Of a stretch of 64,000 bases of DNA, positions 11,922 to 23,731 are shown in pieces. The position numbers and the translations under genes were made by a program. The notes below the pieces were generated by a model. The model was not told the origin of the DNA, searched no databases, and was given only the letters and a program-made list of their open reading frames with translations. The stretch is taken from assembly GCA_021521415.1 (NCBI GenBank), contig JAIQDT010001114.1, positions 372,001 to 436,000 on the forward strand, given 5' to 3'. The stretch's first letter is position 1, and each line of letters opens with the position of its first letter. The DNA is from Bidens hawaiensis. Taxonomy: Eukaryota > Streptophyta > Magnoliopsida > Asterales > Asteraceae.

Positions 11922-12780
11922 GAAACTATGTCTTTTACATGTAAAAATGTAATAAAAAATCATTTTTATATGTAAATTACATTTTACATAATTTTTTTTG
12001 AACCTTTAATATAAACACACGTAAAAGCCGTTTTTATAATTTTTTTTAATTCAACTAAAATGGTTAAAAAAAATAGATTATTGTTTTATTGGAACGTATT
12101 CTACATGTATTTATAAGCAAAAACTTCAAAAAAAGTTATGCTAAAACTAACTTTTTACATATGAAATTGATTTTTATGTTACCTTTTTACATGTAAAAGA
12201 CATGATTCACTAGTTCTCAACTTTTTAAAGTTCTCCATTAAACCCTCCCCATTGTACATATATGTATATAAGTTGGTAACGATTCAATACAAAGATTTAT
12301 TCATTTATTTTTAAAATTTTATTTTATTTTACTTTTTTTGAAAACTAATTTCTTTTTTCATCTTTCTCCTAATGTCTTAGGTGAGATTAGAAACCCCTAA
12401 CAATTTGTTATAAGGCATACACCTTTGCCACATGACCAATCTAGTGATTGTAATACAAAGATTTATAATTATACAAAATGTTGGAAGGATTTTTGAAATT
12501 CTCAAGTTAAAAAAAAAATCAATTGGTTTAGCATGTTATCGATGACCTTATTTAAAATTTTTTAGTTTTTTAAATGTCCATAACCTTTTTTTTATAACAT
12601 TATTTTTTTTTAAATTACATCATAAAATCAATCATCTTATTCTCTTTAATATAAGTACCATGTTGCTAAATAGTTTTTATGACTAGAAGTTACCTTATAT
12701 TCTCTTTAATATAAGTACCCAAGCGATGAGAGGTATGGTTGGATGCATGGATGGAGCAACCACTCATTTTTCCAAATAAG
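11922..12780. other. AT-rich intergenic DNA with a 60-bp-spaced direct repeat
   Basis: No gene seen. ATTCTCTTTAATATAAGTACC occurs exactly at 12639-12659 and again at 12699-12719. Several phrases of the type TTTTACATGTAAA lie at 11935-12200. Confidence 0.5.
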
Positions 12781-12906
12781 GTCTGACCTTTTCTTAGATG
12801 TTTACATCATATGGAGGTGGAAGGACCGAACAACAGTGGTAAACCGGATAGGTGGCTTGTAAACCCTGCATATCCATCCAAAACAAATAATAACCATAGG
12901 GGGGAT

Positions 12907-13830
12907 CAGTGGCGGACCCAGGATTTTTTGTCGATGGGGTCCCAATTTTTCGGTTTACAAAATTTTTCGGGTCGGTCGTTATTCGGGTCGGGTCGAGGCG
13001 AGGAACATAATAAAACACGGAACTATGGTGTCATTGGAAACGAGTAAGTAGAAAGAATCTAAATTAGAAACTAGATGAAACATACACTTTTAATTCATAC
13101 CCGAAAAACATGAACGTAATCTGATGGAAGGTCTTCCAAATCAATTTTCTTAGATGTATTACTTGAAGAAGACGAGGGCTCAAACTTTCTTTTCAATGAT
13201 TCTTGCATAATTAACCCTAAAGTTCAAGTTTTTAAGAAAACTAAGTCACAATCTAACAACAATATACAACATACAATAACCAACATGAGTATAAATGTAT
13301 AATTATATATAAAATCAATCAACTAATTAGCCCTAAAATTACCTTTAGTTTGAGACAAAATCAGAGGAAACAAAGACTTATAAGACCAAAGAGGGGTGAA
13401 CGGTGGCTGGAGTGAGGCGGAGGCTGGCGGATATGGGCGGAGATGGGCGGAGGCTGGCCGGAAAAACTGAGAGAGGCGTGAGTTAGGGATAAGCAGTGGG
13501 GTTGAGATGTGTGTGGAGGGTGTTACGTCTGATGAGTTGGGTTGGGATATGTTAAAACCCATGGGCCAAAAGTCAAAACTAAAACTAATATAAAGTAAAT
13601 TTTTAAAAAACGAAATACATAAAAAAACGGGAAAGAGCAAGGCTCGAAATCGGGTCATTCGTGTGGTATTGGAAGGGGGTTTCCACCAGACTAGAATGGT
13701 AATATTGATATGGGGTCCAAGTGTTAATTTATATGGGGTCCTTCAAAAATTTTCTATATCGCTTCTAAATAAATTTTAAAAAACATTGGTGTCCCGGGAC
13801 CCCGACGGCTACTATGTAGGTCCGCCCCTG
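12907..13830. mobile_element. hAT-like non-autonomous element
   Basis: 924 bp with inverted ends CAGTGGCGGACC... and ...GGTCCGCCCCTG, flanked on both sides by the 8-bp repeat GGGGGGAT (12899-12906 and 13831-13838). An 8-bp TSD and CAG ends fit hAT. Removing it would rejoin a continuous gypsy frame across the site, which confirms the boundaries. It carries no transposase. The 111-codon minus-strand frame at 13323-13658 is not recognised. Confidence 0.85.
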
Positions 13831-13838
13831 GGGGGGAT

Positions 13839-14198
13839 ATCACCCAATGAAGTTAGGAAAGCCCTAAGAATGGTCCTTCAAATTAATAAAGATTCTTTCG
13901 CATGGCAACCTTCCGACATGACCATAGTACCCCGCAACATGGCTGAGCACATATTAAGTGTCCGCGGAGCCACCCTCCACGTAGTCTAAAAGCAACGAAG
14001 AATGGTCCCCAAAGGAGAAAGGAAGTGGTAAAGCAAGTCAAGAACTTAGTGGTGGCAGGAATATCGAGAGAGGTAAAATACTGAACTTGGTATCTAACCT
14101 AGTTTTGGTGAAGAAACATACTTGAGCGTGGAGGACATGCGCTGATTGTAAAGACCTCAATAAAGCATGTCCAAACGATGCTTACCCACTCCTGGAAA
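13839..14198 (+). pseudogene. gypsy pol fragment, start of reverse transcriptase
   Basis: Just after the hAT element the frame reads ISPNEVRKALRMVLQINK, then DSFAWQPSDMTIVPRNMAEH, the linker that precedes RT in Tat-type gypsy pol. Broken frames continue with SNLVLVKKH and CADCKDLNKACPNDAYPL, the first RT block. The same linker begins left of the hAT element at about 12870. The gene has several stops, and the catalytic YxDD block is missing because the next stretch was replaced by CACTA-derived DNA. In an intact element this enzyme copies the genomic RNA inside the particle. Confidence 0.75.
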
Positions 14199-14760
14199 CA
14201 CTACTAGAAAATTGTTCGACTTCCTACATCAGTTTCCGTTGGAAATGTGTAGGAAATCATCGTTTCTAACACATTTCCAACAAAAACGGGTATGTGGGAA
14301 AAAGGCTCGTGGGAAATATTCTCTTACGCATTTCCAACACAATTTCCAACACATTACCCACAAAAATATGTCGTTGGAAGTTGCCAACGCATTTCCAACA
14401 CAAATAGTTTTTCTTTGATTTCTATTTTCTTACACATTTCCAACGCATATTAATACACATTTCTTATGCATTTCCAACGCATATTAATACACATTTCCAA
14501 CGAAAGTAAATATCATTTTTATTTTTAAAACTTATACATTTTACGCATTTCTTACGCAATCTGTAAATAGTTTTGTTTGTATTCTTCAACGCATTTCCAA
14601 CGCATTTAAATATATTTTATTTTTATTTATTTTATTTTCTATACATTTTCAACGCATCGATTTAATATTACTTTTTTTCTACACATTTAAAAAAAAATTA
14701 AAAACAAAACACAAATACAATATCTTAAATTAATGCATTAAAAAGGTAAATATTATTCAA
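14199..14760. mobile_element. CACTA transposon, one terminus with subterminal repeats
   Basis: It begins CACTACTAGAAAA, the standard terminus of plant CACTA (En/Spm) elements, immediately followed by TTTCCAAC / TTGGAAA phrases. At least eight TTTCCAAC copies, most as CATTTCCAACGCA, lie between 14270 and 14610. No opposite terminus (CTAGTAGTG) exists before gypsy coding sequence resumes, so the other end and part of RT are lost. No transposase is present. Confidence 0.75.
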
Positions 14761-14774
14761 AACATGTTTTACAA

Positions 14775-15338
14775 AAGAAGGTTTCAAGGGTGGATGAGGG
14801 GAATTTCCTAGGGGTAACAATTACAAAAGAAGGTTTCAAGGCATGCCTGGACCAAGTGTTTGCGGTCATAAGTATGCAATTGCCCACCTCGTTGAAAGAG
14901 GCACAATCATTGGATGGAAGATTAGTGGCAATCAACCGTTTCTTGGAAAGGCATGTAGAACGATCACTACCTTTCATAAATACCTTAAAAAACCGCACAA
15001 AGAAGGAACATGCCAACTGGAGTATGGAAGCAGAGGCAACACTCCAAGATATGAAGACTAAGTTCGCCAACTTACCAACATTAATCACACCAAAGAAAAA
15101 TGAAACCATGAAGATGTACACCGTTGGGTTAGACCTGGCCAGAAATGTTGTGCTAATAGTAGAAAGACATGGGACTCAGACTCCCATATATTACATCATT
15201 CGTGTCTTTACGGACGTAGAAACTCGATACTCTTCATTAGAAAACCTGGCCTTAGCCTTGGCAGACGCTTCGCTAAGGCTCCAGAGATATTTTCAGGCAC
15301 ATTCAATAGAGGTGCTAACCAACTACCCACCGCAGTAG
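14775..15338 (+). pseudogene. gypsy pol fragment, RT thumb and RNase H
   Basis: A 182-codon open stretch starts at 14790. It opens VDEGNFLGVTITKEGFKACL, the end of the RT palm, then SLDGRLVAINRFLERH in the RT connection. RNase H follows, with YYIIRVFTDVETRYSSLENL and RLQRYFQAHSIEVLTNYPP. Order and spacing match Tat/Retand-type gypsy pol. It is the best preserved piece of this element, but lacks the catalytic RT core upstream. The left junction carries a 21-bp direct repeat, TTACAAAAGAAGGTTTCAAG plus G, at 14769 and 14821. Confidence 0.8.
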
Positions 15339-15340
15339 AT

Positions 15341-15830
15341 AATAAGAAAGCTATAGTTATCCGGAAGGTTGGCCAAGTAGTCTATCGAGTTGAACACATA
15401 TAAAATCCAATACAAAGGGCACACAACAGTGAATGGACAAGTAGTGGCAAAATTCATTGCAGAAATAACAAAAGGGAGAGAGAAGGAAATTGGGAATGAT
15501 CCAGTAGTGCTTCATAATGAGCGAAAAATTGAATGTTGGTCACTGTATATTGATGGAGCATCATTTTAGTCAGCCCTGAGGGATATAATTAATTTACGCG
15601 TTGCTCCTGGAATTTATCAGGACCAATAACAAATCCGAGAACGAAGCGCTCTTAGTCGTACTACGCCTCACATCTGTAATGAAAGTTGTTTGGGTGCAGG
15701 CTCACGTGGACTCCTTATTAGTCGCAAATAAGTTAAACCATGTTTACGGAACCAAGGGTGCAATGATGAAGAAATACTTATAAGCAACCAAATTTTCAGC
15801 TAAGAACTTTGAAAAATGCGAGCGGGTACA
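15341..15830 (+). pseudogene. gypsy pol fragment, second RNase H-like domain
   Basis: After stops near 15337 a broken frame shows YIDGASF (about 15550), then from 15601 LLEFIRTNNKSENEALLVVL and VDSLLVANKLNHVYG. These are the YxDGA, NNxAEYEAL and DSxLVxNQ blocks of the extra archaeal-type RNase H in Tat-clade elements, with ESE-type changes at the middle block. Similarity fades near 15830. Confidence 0.65.
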
Positions 15831-15874
15831 CATCCATTATGCAAATTGGCCACAATTCAATTCACCCATGTTGG

Positions 15875-17262
15875 GAAAACAATGGTTTACTTTAATCAAC
15901 CTTAATGCTATAATAATGACTTAATTAAAACAATGCGACATATAATAGTTTTAGTTCATCATTAATAACTATATGTCACACACATGCTCCTTAACACTTA
16001 ACTGTTCATCATTAGTCACAATTAAGCAACATAATACTTAATCAAGACTACAAACATCTAAGATCAAGATTATCAAATTCATGTCTACTAAGGGTTACAT
16101 CAAGATATCTACACCAACATGAAGATGAAGAAATTACAAGAATGATCCATTAAAGACAAATTAACAACTTAGTTAAGATAGGTTGTTAGTTTTTATAAAC
16201 TTATATTTATAAAAATATATTTAAACAAGATTTTGTTTAAATAAAAAAAATTTGAATTTGAAATACTTGAAAGACTTATTTCACTCATGGTAAATTCTCC
16301 ATTCAATCAATGTCTTGAACAATCAAAGTATGTTTATCCAAAAGGGAGATTGAAATGATTGAGAATAACCCGATCAAGAGTTTTCTTCACTAGTCGTCTC
16401 CCTAAATGATAGGTATCACAAATACAAACGTCTCGCTTTTCAAAGGAAGTGATCACATTGTTCACCAAGCACACCATATCAATATAGTGAGCCTTCACCT
16501 AACACTAATTAACTCTATATCAAGATAGAGTACTTAATCCAATATAAAACAATACTATGTTAAGATAGTGTGCTCCTTCTCAAATCACCAACTAATGATG
16601 ATTTCTCATTTGTCAAAACACTATACCAACCTCTAGTGTTGACACCTCAAATTACAAGTAAGATGGTTGGATGTTTAGCTTTAAAAGCTCTTATTTTTTC
16701 TCTACACTTATAATCTCCTCACCATATAATTGAAGCTTAATTAGAATTGAATAATGGAAGAGATTATCCTTGGAGTGTGTGTTCAAATGTTGTAGAGAAA
16801 ATGGGTAAAAACTTAGTTTGAATACTTCATAACTTTTTTATATATAATTTACTATAAAACGATTACAATAAAGTGGCAGGAAAACGGGCAACAAGCTGCG
16901 CCGCAACCCTCTTTTGAATAGCAAATCCAATCCACAGTCACTCTAATCGACCGTGGATGCCCAGTTCACTTCAAAGTGGGTTCTACAATGTGAACGTTAT
17001 GTGTGATCCTTTTTTCAATCATAAAGGATTGAGAATAGCCTAATAAAGGAATACAAGCTATGTTTTCCTGTGACCAATGCCTTAATTGCTCCTTTTGGGA
17101 AGCTTGAATAGGATATCTCAATAGCAGATTCCTATTATTGAAGAACCTTCAGATTTTGTTGAATCACCAAAGATATTTCCAGTTGCATATGCTCCTTATC
17201 AAAGCACAAGTCAATCAAAATTCAATGGGCAAATGATTTAAGATGTGAAATTAGTTTCTACA
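15875..17262. other. noncoding stretch, possibly an LTR remnant plus copia leader
   Basis: TGTTGGGAAAACAATGG at 15875 has the look of a copia LTR start and sits where gypsy similarity ends, but no matching ...CCAACA end or primer site was found. The last 200 bp before 17262 may belong to the copia gag that resumes at 19649. No gene is recognised. Confidence 0.3.
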
Positions 17263-17697
17263 TGTAAGGCCCTCTTACCGGTGCCCTACTTTGGACGTTG
17301 GATTTACTCATAAACACAATTTTAAATATCAGAGTTAATTAAAACTTTCGCGGAATATAAAACTTTCATTAAACATTACATATAACTTCATAAACATGTC
17401 TTAACAAACATTATTGTCTTTCAGATTAAACATAAATAAACATAAAACATCTTGAGTCTTCAAATGCCACTCTTATTCTTCTGCCATGTGTCCCCACTCA
17501 AGCCAGCTGCCTCATTCTACTCACCTGCGTGTATACTAAAATTCAGCTACGCTGAGTGAGTTCTAGTTAATCATACATCTTACCTTCAATCATGCATCCG
17601 AAGATACATAATAATTACTTTACTAATTCTCTTTCATTTCATACTTTCATACATACGTACATACTTTATTACTTTCATACTTATGTTTACTGTCCAT

Positions 17698-17927
17698 TCT
17701 ATCTCAGATATTATTAGGGTCTGATCCCTTCCTTTTCTATCTCAGATATTAATAGGGCCTGATCCCTCTTTCCTTTGTCTATCTCAGATATTATTAGGGC
17801 CTGATCCCTTTCTTGTCTATATCAGATATTTGTAGGGTCTGATCCCTCTTTACTTCTCTATCTCAGATATTATTAGGGTCTGATCCCTTTCTTCCCTATC
17901 TCATATATTATTAGGATCTGATCCCTT
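17698..17927. repeat. minisatellite, ~39-bp unit, six copies
   Basis: The phrase TATCTCAGATATTATTAGGG followed by TCTGATCCCTT recurs six times with small changes, inside the solo LTR. The CAGATATT core differs in the fourth and sixth copies. Confidence 0.85.
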
Positions 17928-18547
17928 ACTTCTTCATCTTCGTACATTCTGTCTTTACATACTCGTAACATACATATACATTCCTTATTCATTCATACAT
18001 GTTCATATGTTGCACATATATCTATCATGCATTCATATACTTTATACATACCTCCCTTGTCAATACGTGCAATATTCGAAGATCGTTCACGTACCAACAA
18101 GCTTTCGTTCACATTCAAGATATACATAATTAACATATAAATCATACATGGCATACACTTACCATTTAAGGTAAATGTATTAACTATCACATCGAGTATG
18201 CACACAGCCCCGAAAACATAACAAGGAATGGGGCTAGAAACTCACCTGAATGCGGTTATGTTCACCGTTAATAGGTATTCCTTTCTTGAGCTGTGCACGG
18301 CTAACTGTATAATAATTACATGTATCAATTAACTATTACTACTCATATCGTATTTCTATCTTTAGTTATTACCCTCAACGAACAGGGGTCCGGGGGCAGC
18401 GCCCCTGGCATCGGGGTTCTAGGGGCGGCAACCTCTAGCGGGGTCCAAGGGGCAGAGCCCCTGGCTGGGGTTAAGCTGCCAGGTTAGCTTGAAAAAAATT
18501 TATTTCTATTAACTGTCTTAGCATATTTTCCATTAGGATTTTAAATT

Positions 18548-18911
18548 ATTTTCTAATTCGTTAACTCATTCGTTATAACGAATTAAGCCTGATTCGCTAA
18601 CTAATTCGTTACTTTTCGTGATCTGATTCGTTAGTCTGGTACGTTGTCTCAACATAGCGAATTGGTGCTTGACGAATCACCTGATTCGTTACCTGGTTCG
18701 TTATCCAAGTTCGCTAGCCTAATTCATTATCCTAACGAATTGGGCGGGTAACGAATCACTTGATTCGTTATCTGATCATAACGAACTAGGGAAACTGATT
18801 CGTTATTTGGACATAACGAATTGGTGAACTAATTCGTTATCTTTCCAGAACAAATTGGGCTAATTAATTCGTTACCTTATCTTAACGAATTACCTTATCT
18901 TAACGAATTAC
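18548..18911. repeat. cluster of ATTCGTTA / TAACGAAT motifs
   Basis: More than fifteen copies of (A)TTCGTTA or its complement lie within about 360 bp of the solo LTR, including the perfect 16-bp palindrome ATTCGTTATAACGAAT at 18568-18583. Just to the left (18370-18480) lie GGGGC-AGA-GCCCC type inverted repeats. The same heptamers fill the LTR and untranslated parts of the Sirevirus at 33720-48766. Confidence 0.75.
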
Positions 18912-19648
18912 ACAAATCTTATCTAGACTTTGACTCATGGGTCAAAGTCAAAATCGTCAAGAACATCAATAGTCAACATATCATAGATCTGCAATCAAAC
19001 CTTCGTTTCTTAACCAAATAACACGATTTAGGTATCAATGGATTCGGAATTACAGCGCCTACAAACCCTAACCCATTAATCATTCGAACATTCACGTTTA
19101 CATGGTGCGATTTATGTATATATATATTACGGGTCTTTCAAACTAACAATTAGCCTATCAAACTGTAATGGATTGTACTACGGATTAGTTCGTTGGACTC
19201 GTTTTCATCACATTCATACAAATCTAGGACTTCCTAAATGAATCCGAACCTAAATGAACGATTTCTAGATATAAACGTACCTTAAACGAGTCGGGTTATG
19301 AACACGTTCTAGTCTTGATGTTGTCTTGGTTCGTTTCCACGTTCTAGCACCAATAATCTCAGGTTTCCGCCTTCGGATCTTGACTCGGGCTATAGGATAG
19401 TGTTTGTGTGTGTTTTTGATGGTGTAGGCTATGGTGTAGAGATGGATAAAAATGGAAAGGTTTAGGGTTTAAGGGGTATTCATACTCCCTTAAGCCCATG
19501 GACCTAAGGCCCATTCCATTTTTTATTCCATCTTCTAAAGTCCAAGCCCACCATCTTTTAGTTTATTATCTAAACCGATACACGACACTTTATTAAATAA
19601 ACGAAATTTCCTTTATTAATCTTATCGAAAGTAGGATGTTACACTACA

Positions 19649-20492
19649 CCGAGTGTTCAAGCATAATCAAGCTCAAGCTCTTCACATCAAAGTCATGAAT
19701 ATCAAGCATTGTTTTCAATGTTTACAGAATCACACAAAGCTTTTGTGGCTAAGAACTTAATTCATACAAGTGTCATTCAAAAATACCTTGAACAAATTGA
19801 CTGTGACGATTTGAAGAAATGGACATTAAGTCGCAGAACACCATGCTTGCTTTGAGAATAAAAGTGTTCTACAACAGAACATGAAGATCAAGTTTTGCAG
19901 ACTAAGTTATAGAATTGGTTTTGATAAGTCCAAAGCTTTTTGTTACAAATGTTAACAACCTGGACATTTTGACAGATAATGTAATCTTCCTAGGCAGTTC
20001 AACAACCAAGGGCAAATGAATCAGGATCAGTTGTACAATAATTAAAATCAGAACAACTTCAATGCCCAAAGAAACCAAAACCATCAACGGAACCAGAACC
20101 CATTTCCTCAAGCAAGACAAAAACAAAACAACTTCCAACCACAACAAAACCAGCAAAGCAACAATCAACAACAACGAAAAAATAACTTTTCTCCATAGAG
20201 AAACCAAAACCAAGCTCCTCCATACCAACAAAGAAACAATCAGAATCAACCTAATGCCAACAAACAACAACCAAGAAATCAAGGCAATTTGGCTGTTACT
20301 CCTGAACTAGAAAATGGTGATTTTGACTGGAGTAATCATGCTGAAGCAATAGCAAGAGCTAATGTTTCTTTGATGGCTGATATCAAGAATGAAGAAGATG
20401 CTTCATTCAAGGTACTCCTTGATCCTTCTCATTCTGATTTAAACATATTGATTGATGATTTAAAGAAAGAAAATGGAAGCTTAAAAGCATAA
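19649..20492 (+). pseudogene. copia gag remnant with zinc knuckle
   Basis: Broken frames give FEEMDIKSQNTMLALR, then FCYKC and PGHFDR of a CCHC knuckle in which one cysteine codon is disturbed by a stop. A very Gln/Asn-rich segment follows (about 20040-20280). A 67-codon open stretch at 20289 begins MAVTPELENGDFDWSNHAEA, typical of the C-terminal gag of SIRE-like copia elements. Gag builds the particle and the knuckle binds the RNA. The upstream part of the gene is cut by the solo LTR. Confidence 0.7.
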
Positions 20493-22120
20493 ATCAGTAG
20501 GAAGAATAAGATTATTGTGGTATGGGAAGAGGGTGAGAAAACTTATTAGCAAAAAATTAAGAATGCTAAAGATGATTGTGTTGAAGGTTTGAGATTACAT
20601 TCAAGGTATAGGGTGGAGATATAAGGGTTGAAGAAAATGTTCACTGAAGATGAGCTAAAATATACTGAACTGGAAGTTCAAGTTAGTTTTCAAAAAAATC
20701 TTGTTTCCAGTGGTAACATCATTGGAAAGATGAAGGAGGTGAAGCCAGAAGATAAGTATAAATAAGTTCCTCCTCCTTTCAATGATAACTATTCTTTGAA
20801 AATTGATAATGAACAAAGATAAGCTTATTTGAATCAATTCAAGACTGTATTTGAAGACACGAAAGAATTTTTAAAACAATATGAAAATGTAGTTGTGGAC
20901 CAAGATAGAGATTTTGCCTTATATGAGATAGAGTTTAGTGAAACCAAAGATGATTTCTCAAATTATAAAGAGTCAAGCAATTATGATGAGAAATGAAATA
21001 TTGAAGTGTCAAGCGAATGTGGGAAAGATATCTCAAGGGAAGATGGATATCACTCTACAAGTTTTTTTAGTTGCAAGTGTTCTAATAATAGCAACTCATG
21101 TCCAAAGAATACATCATCAACTTCCAGCATGAAAAACAATTTATCATGGCAGAAGACATCATATTAGTCACCAAAGAAGAATCAGTTTTATCCTTAAATT
21201 TACCCTGTGTATTCCAACCTTGAGGTGTTTGATATCTGTGGTGATCCTCAACTTTTTCCCAAGAATGACAGGCTGATCCTAAATGGTATACCAAGACAGT
21301 GCCAAAAACAATACACCACAGAAGATATACTTTAGAAAAGGGAGTAAGCCATAACATGAAGAGAAAGTTAATTTTTCAGCTCCCATTCAAGTGCATTACA
21401 AGAAAATGTTTGGTCACCAGAAAACTATTGGTGTGAAAATGCCAAGACCTAGTAACAAAATTAAAAGTGGATAAAATACAAGTTCAACCAGTGCAAGTAT
21501 TGTGATGTGTATGGAAATCACACTCAGTCTTGTTGGTATAAAAAATGATAAGCAGTCTACTGACTTACCTGATTCAAAGAAATTTGGTCCGGATTTTGGT
21601 TTATACAAGAAGAAATACAATACCTATCTTGACAAGGGCAAGGAAGTGGTTGAGAAAGGTGAAGATCAAAATGTCAAGAAACATGTTTAACATAAGGGAC
21701 ATTTCAAGTATGTAAAGAAGGAAAAGATTGTGAAGCATAAGGTGGATAAGAAGGCTGGATAGAAGAAAGAGGTTGAAAAGAAAACATCAAAGGATGTTAA
21801 AGTTGTCAAAACTGTTAATCAAAGAAATTCAAAAGATGACAGGACACATGATAAATTTTTAATAACTTATGGAAGGATCCAAAAGGATTCAGTAGGTGAC
21901 AAATAAGACCCTAGAAGAAAGAGTGGATGATATTGTAAATGATGATAGGGAGCCTGAGTCAACCTTTGATTTTCTGAAAAGATTGGAGAATGATGATGAT
22001 GTTTTTGAAGATGTGAATCCTAAGGATTCAGTGATTCTTGCTTGTCAGAGGAAACAACCCTCCTTGTCTTGTGTTTCTCTCAAACACTAATAAATTTTTA
22101 TTTTTGTGCAAGAACAATCC
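20493..22120 (+). pseudogene. gag-to-protease region of the copia element, degraded
   Basis: Lys/Glu-rich broken frames without clear motifs. Recognisable pieces include VPPPFNDNYSLKID near 20770, which parallels IPPPFHNDYKINP in the gag of the Sirevirus at about 37430, and a Cys/His-like FSCKCSNNSNSCP near 21070. An acidic 64-codon stretch lies at 21896 (TLEERVDDIVNDDREPESTF). No start is proposed. Confidence 0.45.
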
Positions 22121-22129
22121 ATAGAAATT

Positions 22130-22935
22130 GAAGACATATGGTACATGGATAGTGGATACTCCAGGAACATGACTTGTGACAAGAGGTCATTGGTTAATTA
22201 TGAATAGAAGTGTGACGATCCTGTTGCATTCGTTAGTGATGAGAATAGAGGAAAAGTTGTTAGCAAAGGGATTCTTACCATTGGCAGAGTATCTTTTGAT
22301 AATGTATACTATGTTGAAGGGCTTCAATACAAAAATTCTAAGCATTTTACAGGTTTGTGATAAAGGATATAAGGTTGGATTTGATGATAATCATTGTTAC
22401 ATTTTAAAGCCAGAGTTTGTGATACCTCTAGAGATGATTATGAAGATGGCACCTAGGAATGGTAACCTGCATGAGCTAAGAATGAAATATGCCATTTCCA
22501 GAGGTGGTACATGTTTTGTTTCTAGAGCTACAGAAAATGAATCCAGATTATGGCATAGGAAATTGTGTCATGTAAACCTCTGGAATATAAACAAACTGGT
22601 TAATGGTGAACATGTAATTGGTTTACCTACCAAGGAGTTCTAGATTGAAGACAAATGTTCCTCATGCTTAAAGGGGAAACAACATAAATCATCTCACAAG
22701 ACTAAGCTTATAAACTCAATTGATCAAGTGCTTAAAATTCTTCATATGGATCTTTTTGGTCCTGTAAGTGTGCCAAGTATTGGAAAGAATCTTTTTTGTC
22801 TTATAATCATTGATGACTTTTCAAGATTTATTTGGGTATACTTTATTGTGAGCAAAGATGAAGCTACTGAGCTTATCAAGGGATGTGTTACAAGAATTGA
22901 AAACCAACTAGAGAAAGTGGTATAGGTTATGAGAA
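22130..22935 (+). pseudogene. copia pol remnant: protease, pre-integrase, integrase core
   Basis: YMDSGYSRNMT at about 22140 is the aspartic protease site with Cys changed to Tyr. The GAG-pre-integrase domain follows (SRLWHRKLCHVN, then CSSCLKGKQHKS, an HHCC zinc site). Next come LHMDLFGPVSVPSIGKN and FCLIIIDDFSRFIWVYF of the integrase core, carrying the first catalytic Asp. The second Asp is visible in MRSDNG at 22929, where similarity stops. The third catalytic residue, RT and RNase H are missing. Several stops interrupt the frame. Confidence 0.75.
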
Positions 22936-22949
22936 GTGATAATGGCTGA

Positions 22950-23731
22950 TAAGTTTGAGAACAAGCACATCATGTGTGTTTTGTATGAGGTGACTCAAGA
23001 AAATCATAAACTATTTCAAATAATAAGATGGCTGCAGATGTTGAATATGAACTTTGCTCTTATAGAAAATCCATCCATTTATAGAAACATCATAAATGAT
23101 TTATGGTCAACAACATAATATGTTGAAGACATTAATGGGCAAGGATTGAGGTGACAATTCAGAGTAAAGAACTTGAAATAACTGAAGCCATGATCATAAA
23201 CAGATTGAAACTCAATGATGACTATCCAGCGCAATTATTATTTTCTCAGAGGCATTTGATGAGAATATTCCTAGAAATAATGGGTTATTAAGGCATTATT
23301 CATGAAGGCCAATTCCAAAAGGGGATGTTTCACTATTCTTATGGTTTTTAATACATCATATCATCCAAAGCATGTCATTCAGAAGAGGTAGTTGGATGTT
23401 AATGAGCCGGGAAACTGCTTATGCGACTATGACAATAATCTATAGACAACCTTTTCACTTTTCAAAGATGATATTCCAAAGTATGAAGTCTAATGCATTG
23501 AAGGATGAGGACACATTTTTTATGTATCCCATGTTCCCACAAATCATCATTGATGCTGAGCAACCAAACTTAGAAAAACAGGGTGAAGTCTTACATCTTC
23601 AAAACCCAAATGTTTACAACATGATAAAGAAATTGGCTCCCACTAGCAACTTGATATATAAAATTTCATATATCTTTTCAACACTAAAGTATCTCCAATT
23701 AAGTGTAATTTTGGTAATTTTATTAGAATAA
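22950..23731 (+). pseudogene. env-like region remnant of the copia element
   Basis: The pieces resemble the env-like ORF at 45126-46514. FHFSKMIFQSMKSN and FFMYPMFPQIIIDAEQPNL at about 23455-23550 parallel FNYSELIFDHLKEQ and FLMYPRFLQLIIQDLIPNL there. The order relative to integrase shows that everything between the integrase core and this ORF was deleted. Function of the protein is unknown. Confidence 0.6.

Larger units (their letters stand above)
12780..15870 (+). mobile_element. decayed Tat/Retand-like Ty3/gypsy pol with nested DNA elements
   Basis: Reverse transcriptase (RT), RNase H and a second RNase H-like region lie in order on the plus strand, interrupted by a hAT-like element and a CACTA terminus and full of stops and frameshifts. 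The second RNase H-like domain is a mark of the Tat clade. No LTR can be tied to it. Both outer edges are approximate. Confidence 0.65.
17263..19643 (-). mobile_element. solo LTR of a gypsy (probably Tekay-like chromovirus) element
   Basis: The 2381-bp segment runs TGTAAGGCCC...GGATGTTACA and is flanked by CTACA on both sides (17258-17262 and 19644-19648). The reverse complement begins TGTAACATCC, a common start of plant chromovirus LTRs, so I read it as minus strand. It holds no coding region or second LTR copy. Unequal recombination between two LTRs is the usual origin. It interrupts the gag of the copia element. Confidence 0.8.

Noticed and set aside
13323..13658. 111-codon minus-strand frame in the hAT-like element as a transposase
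   Set aside because: It has no hAT dimerisation or RNase H-like motif and is too short.
17698..17927. CRISPR-like array of regular repeats
   Set aside because: Units are directly tandem without unique spacers, inside a plant LTR.
20062..20310. 82-codon Asn/Thr/Lys-rich frame
   Set aside because: It is a shadow of the Gln/Asn-rich gag segment in another frame.
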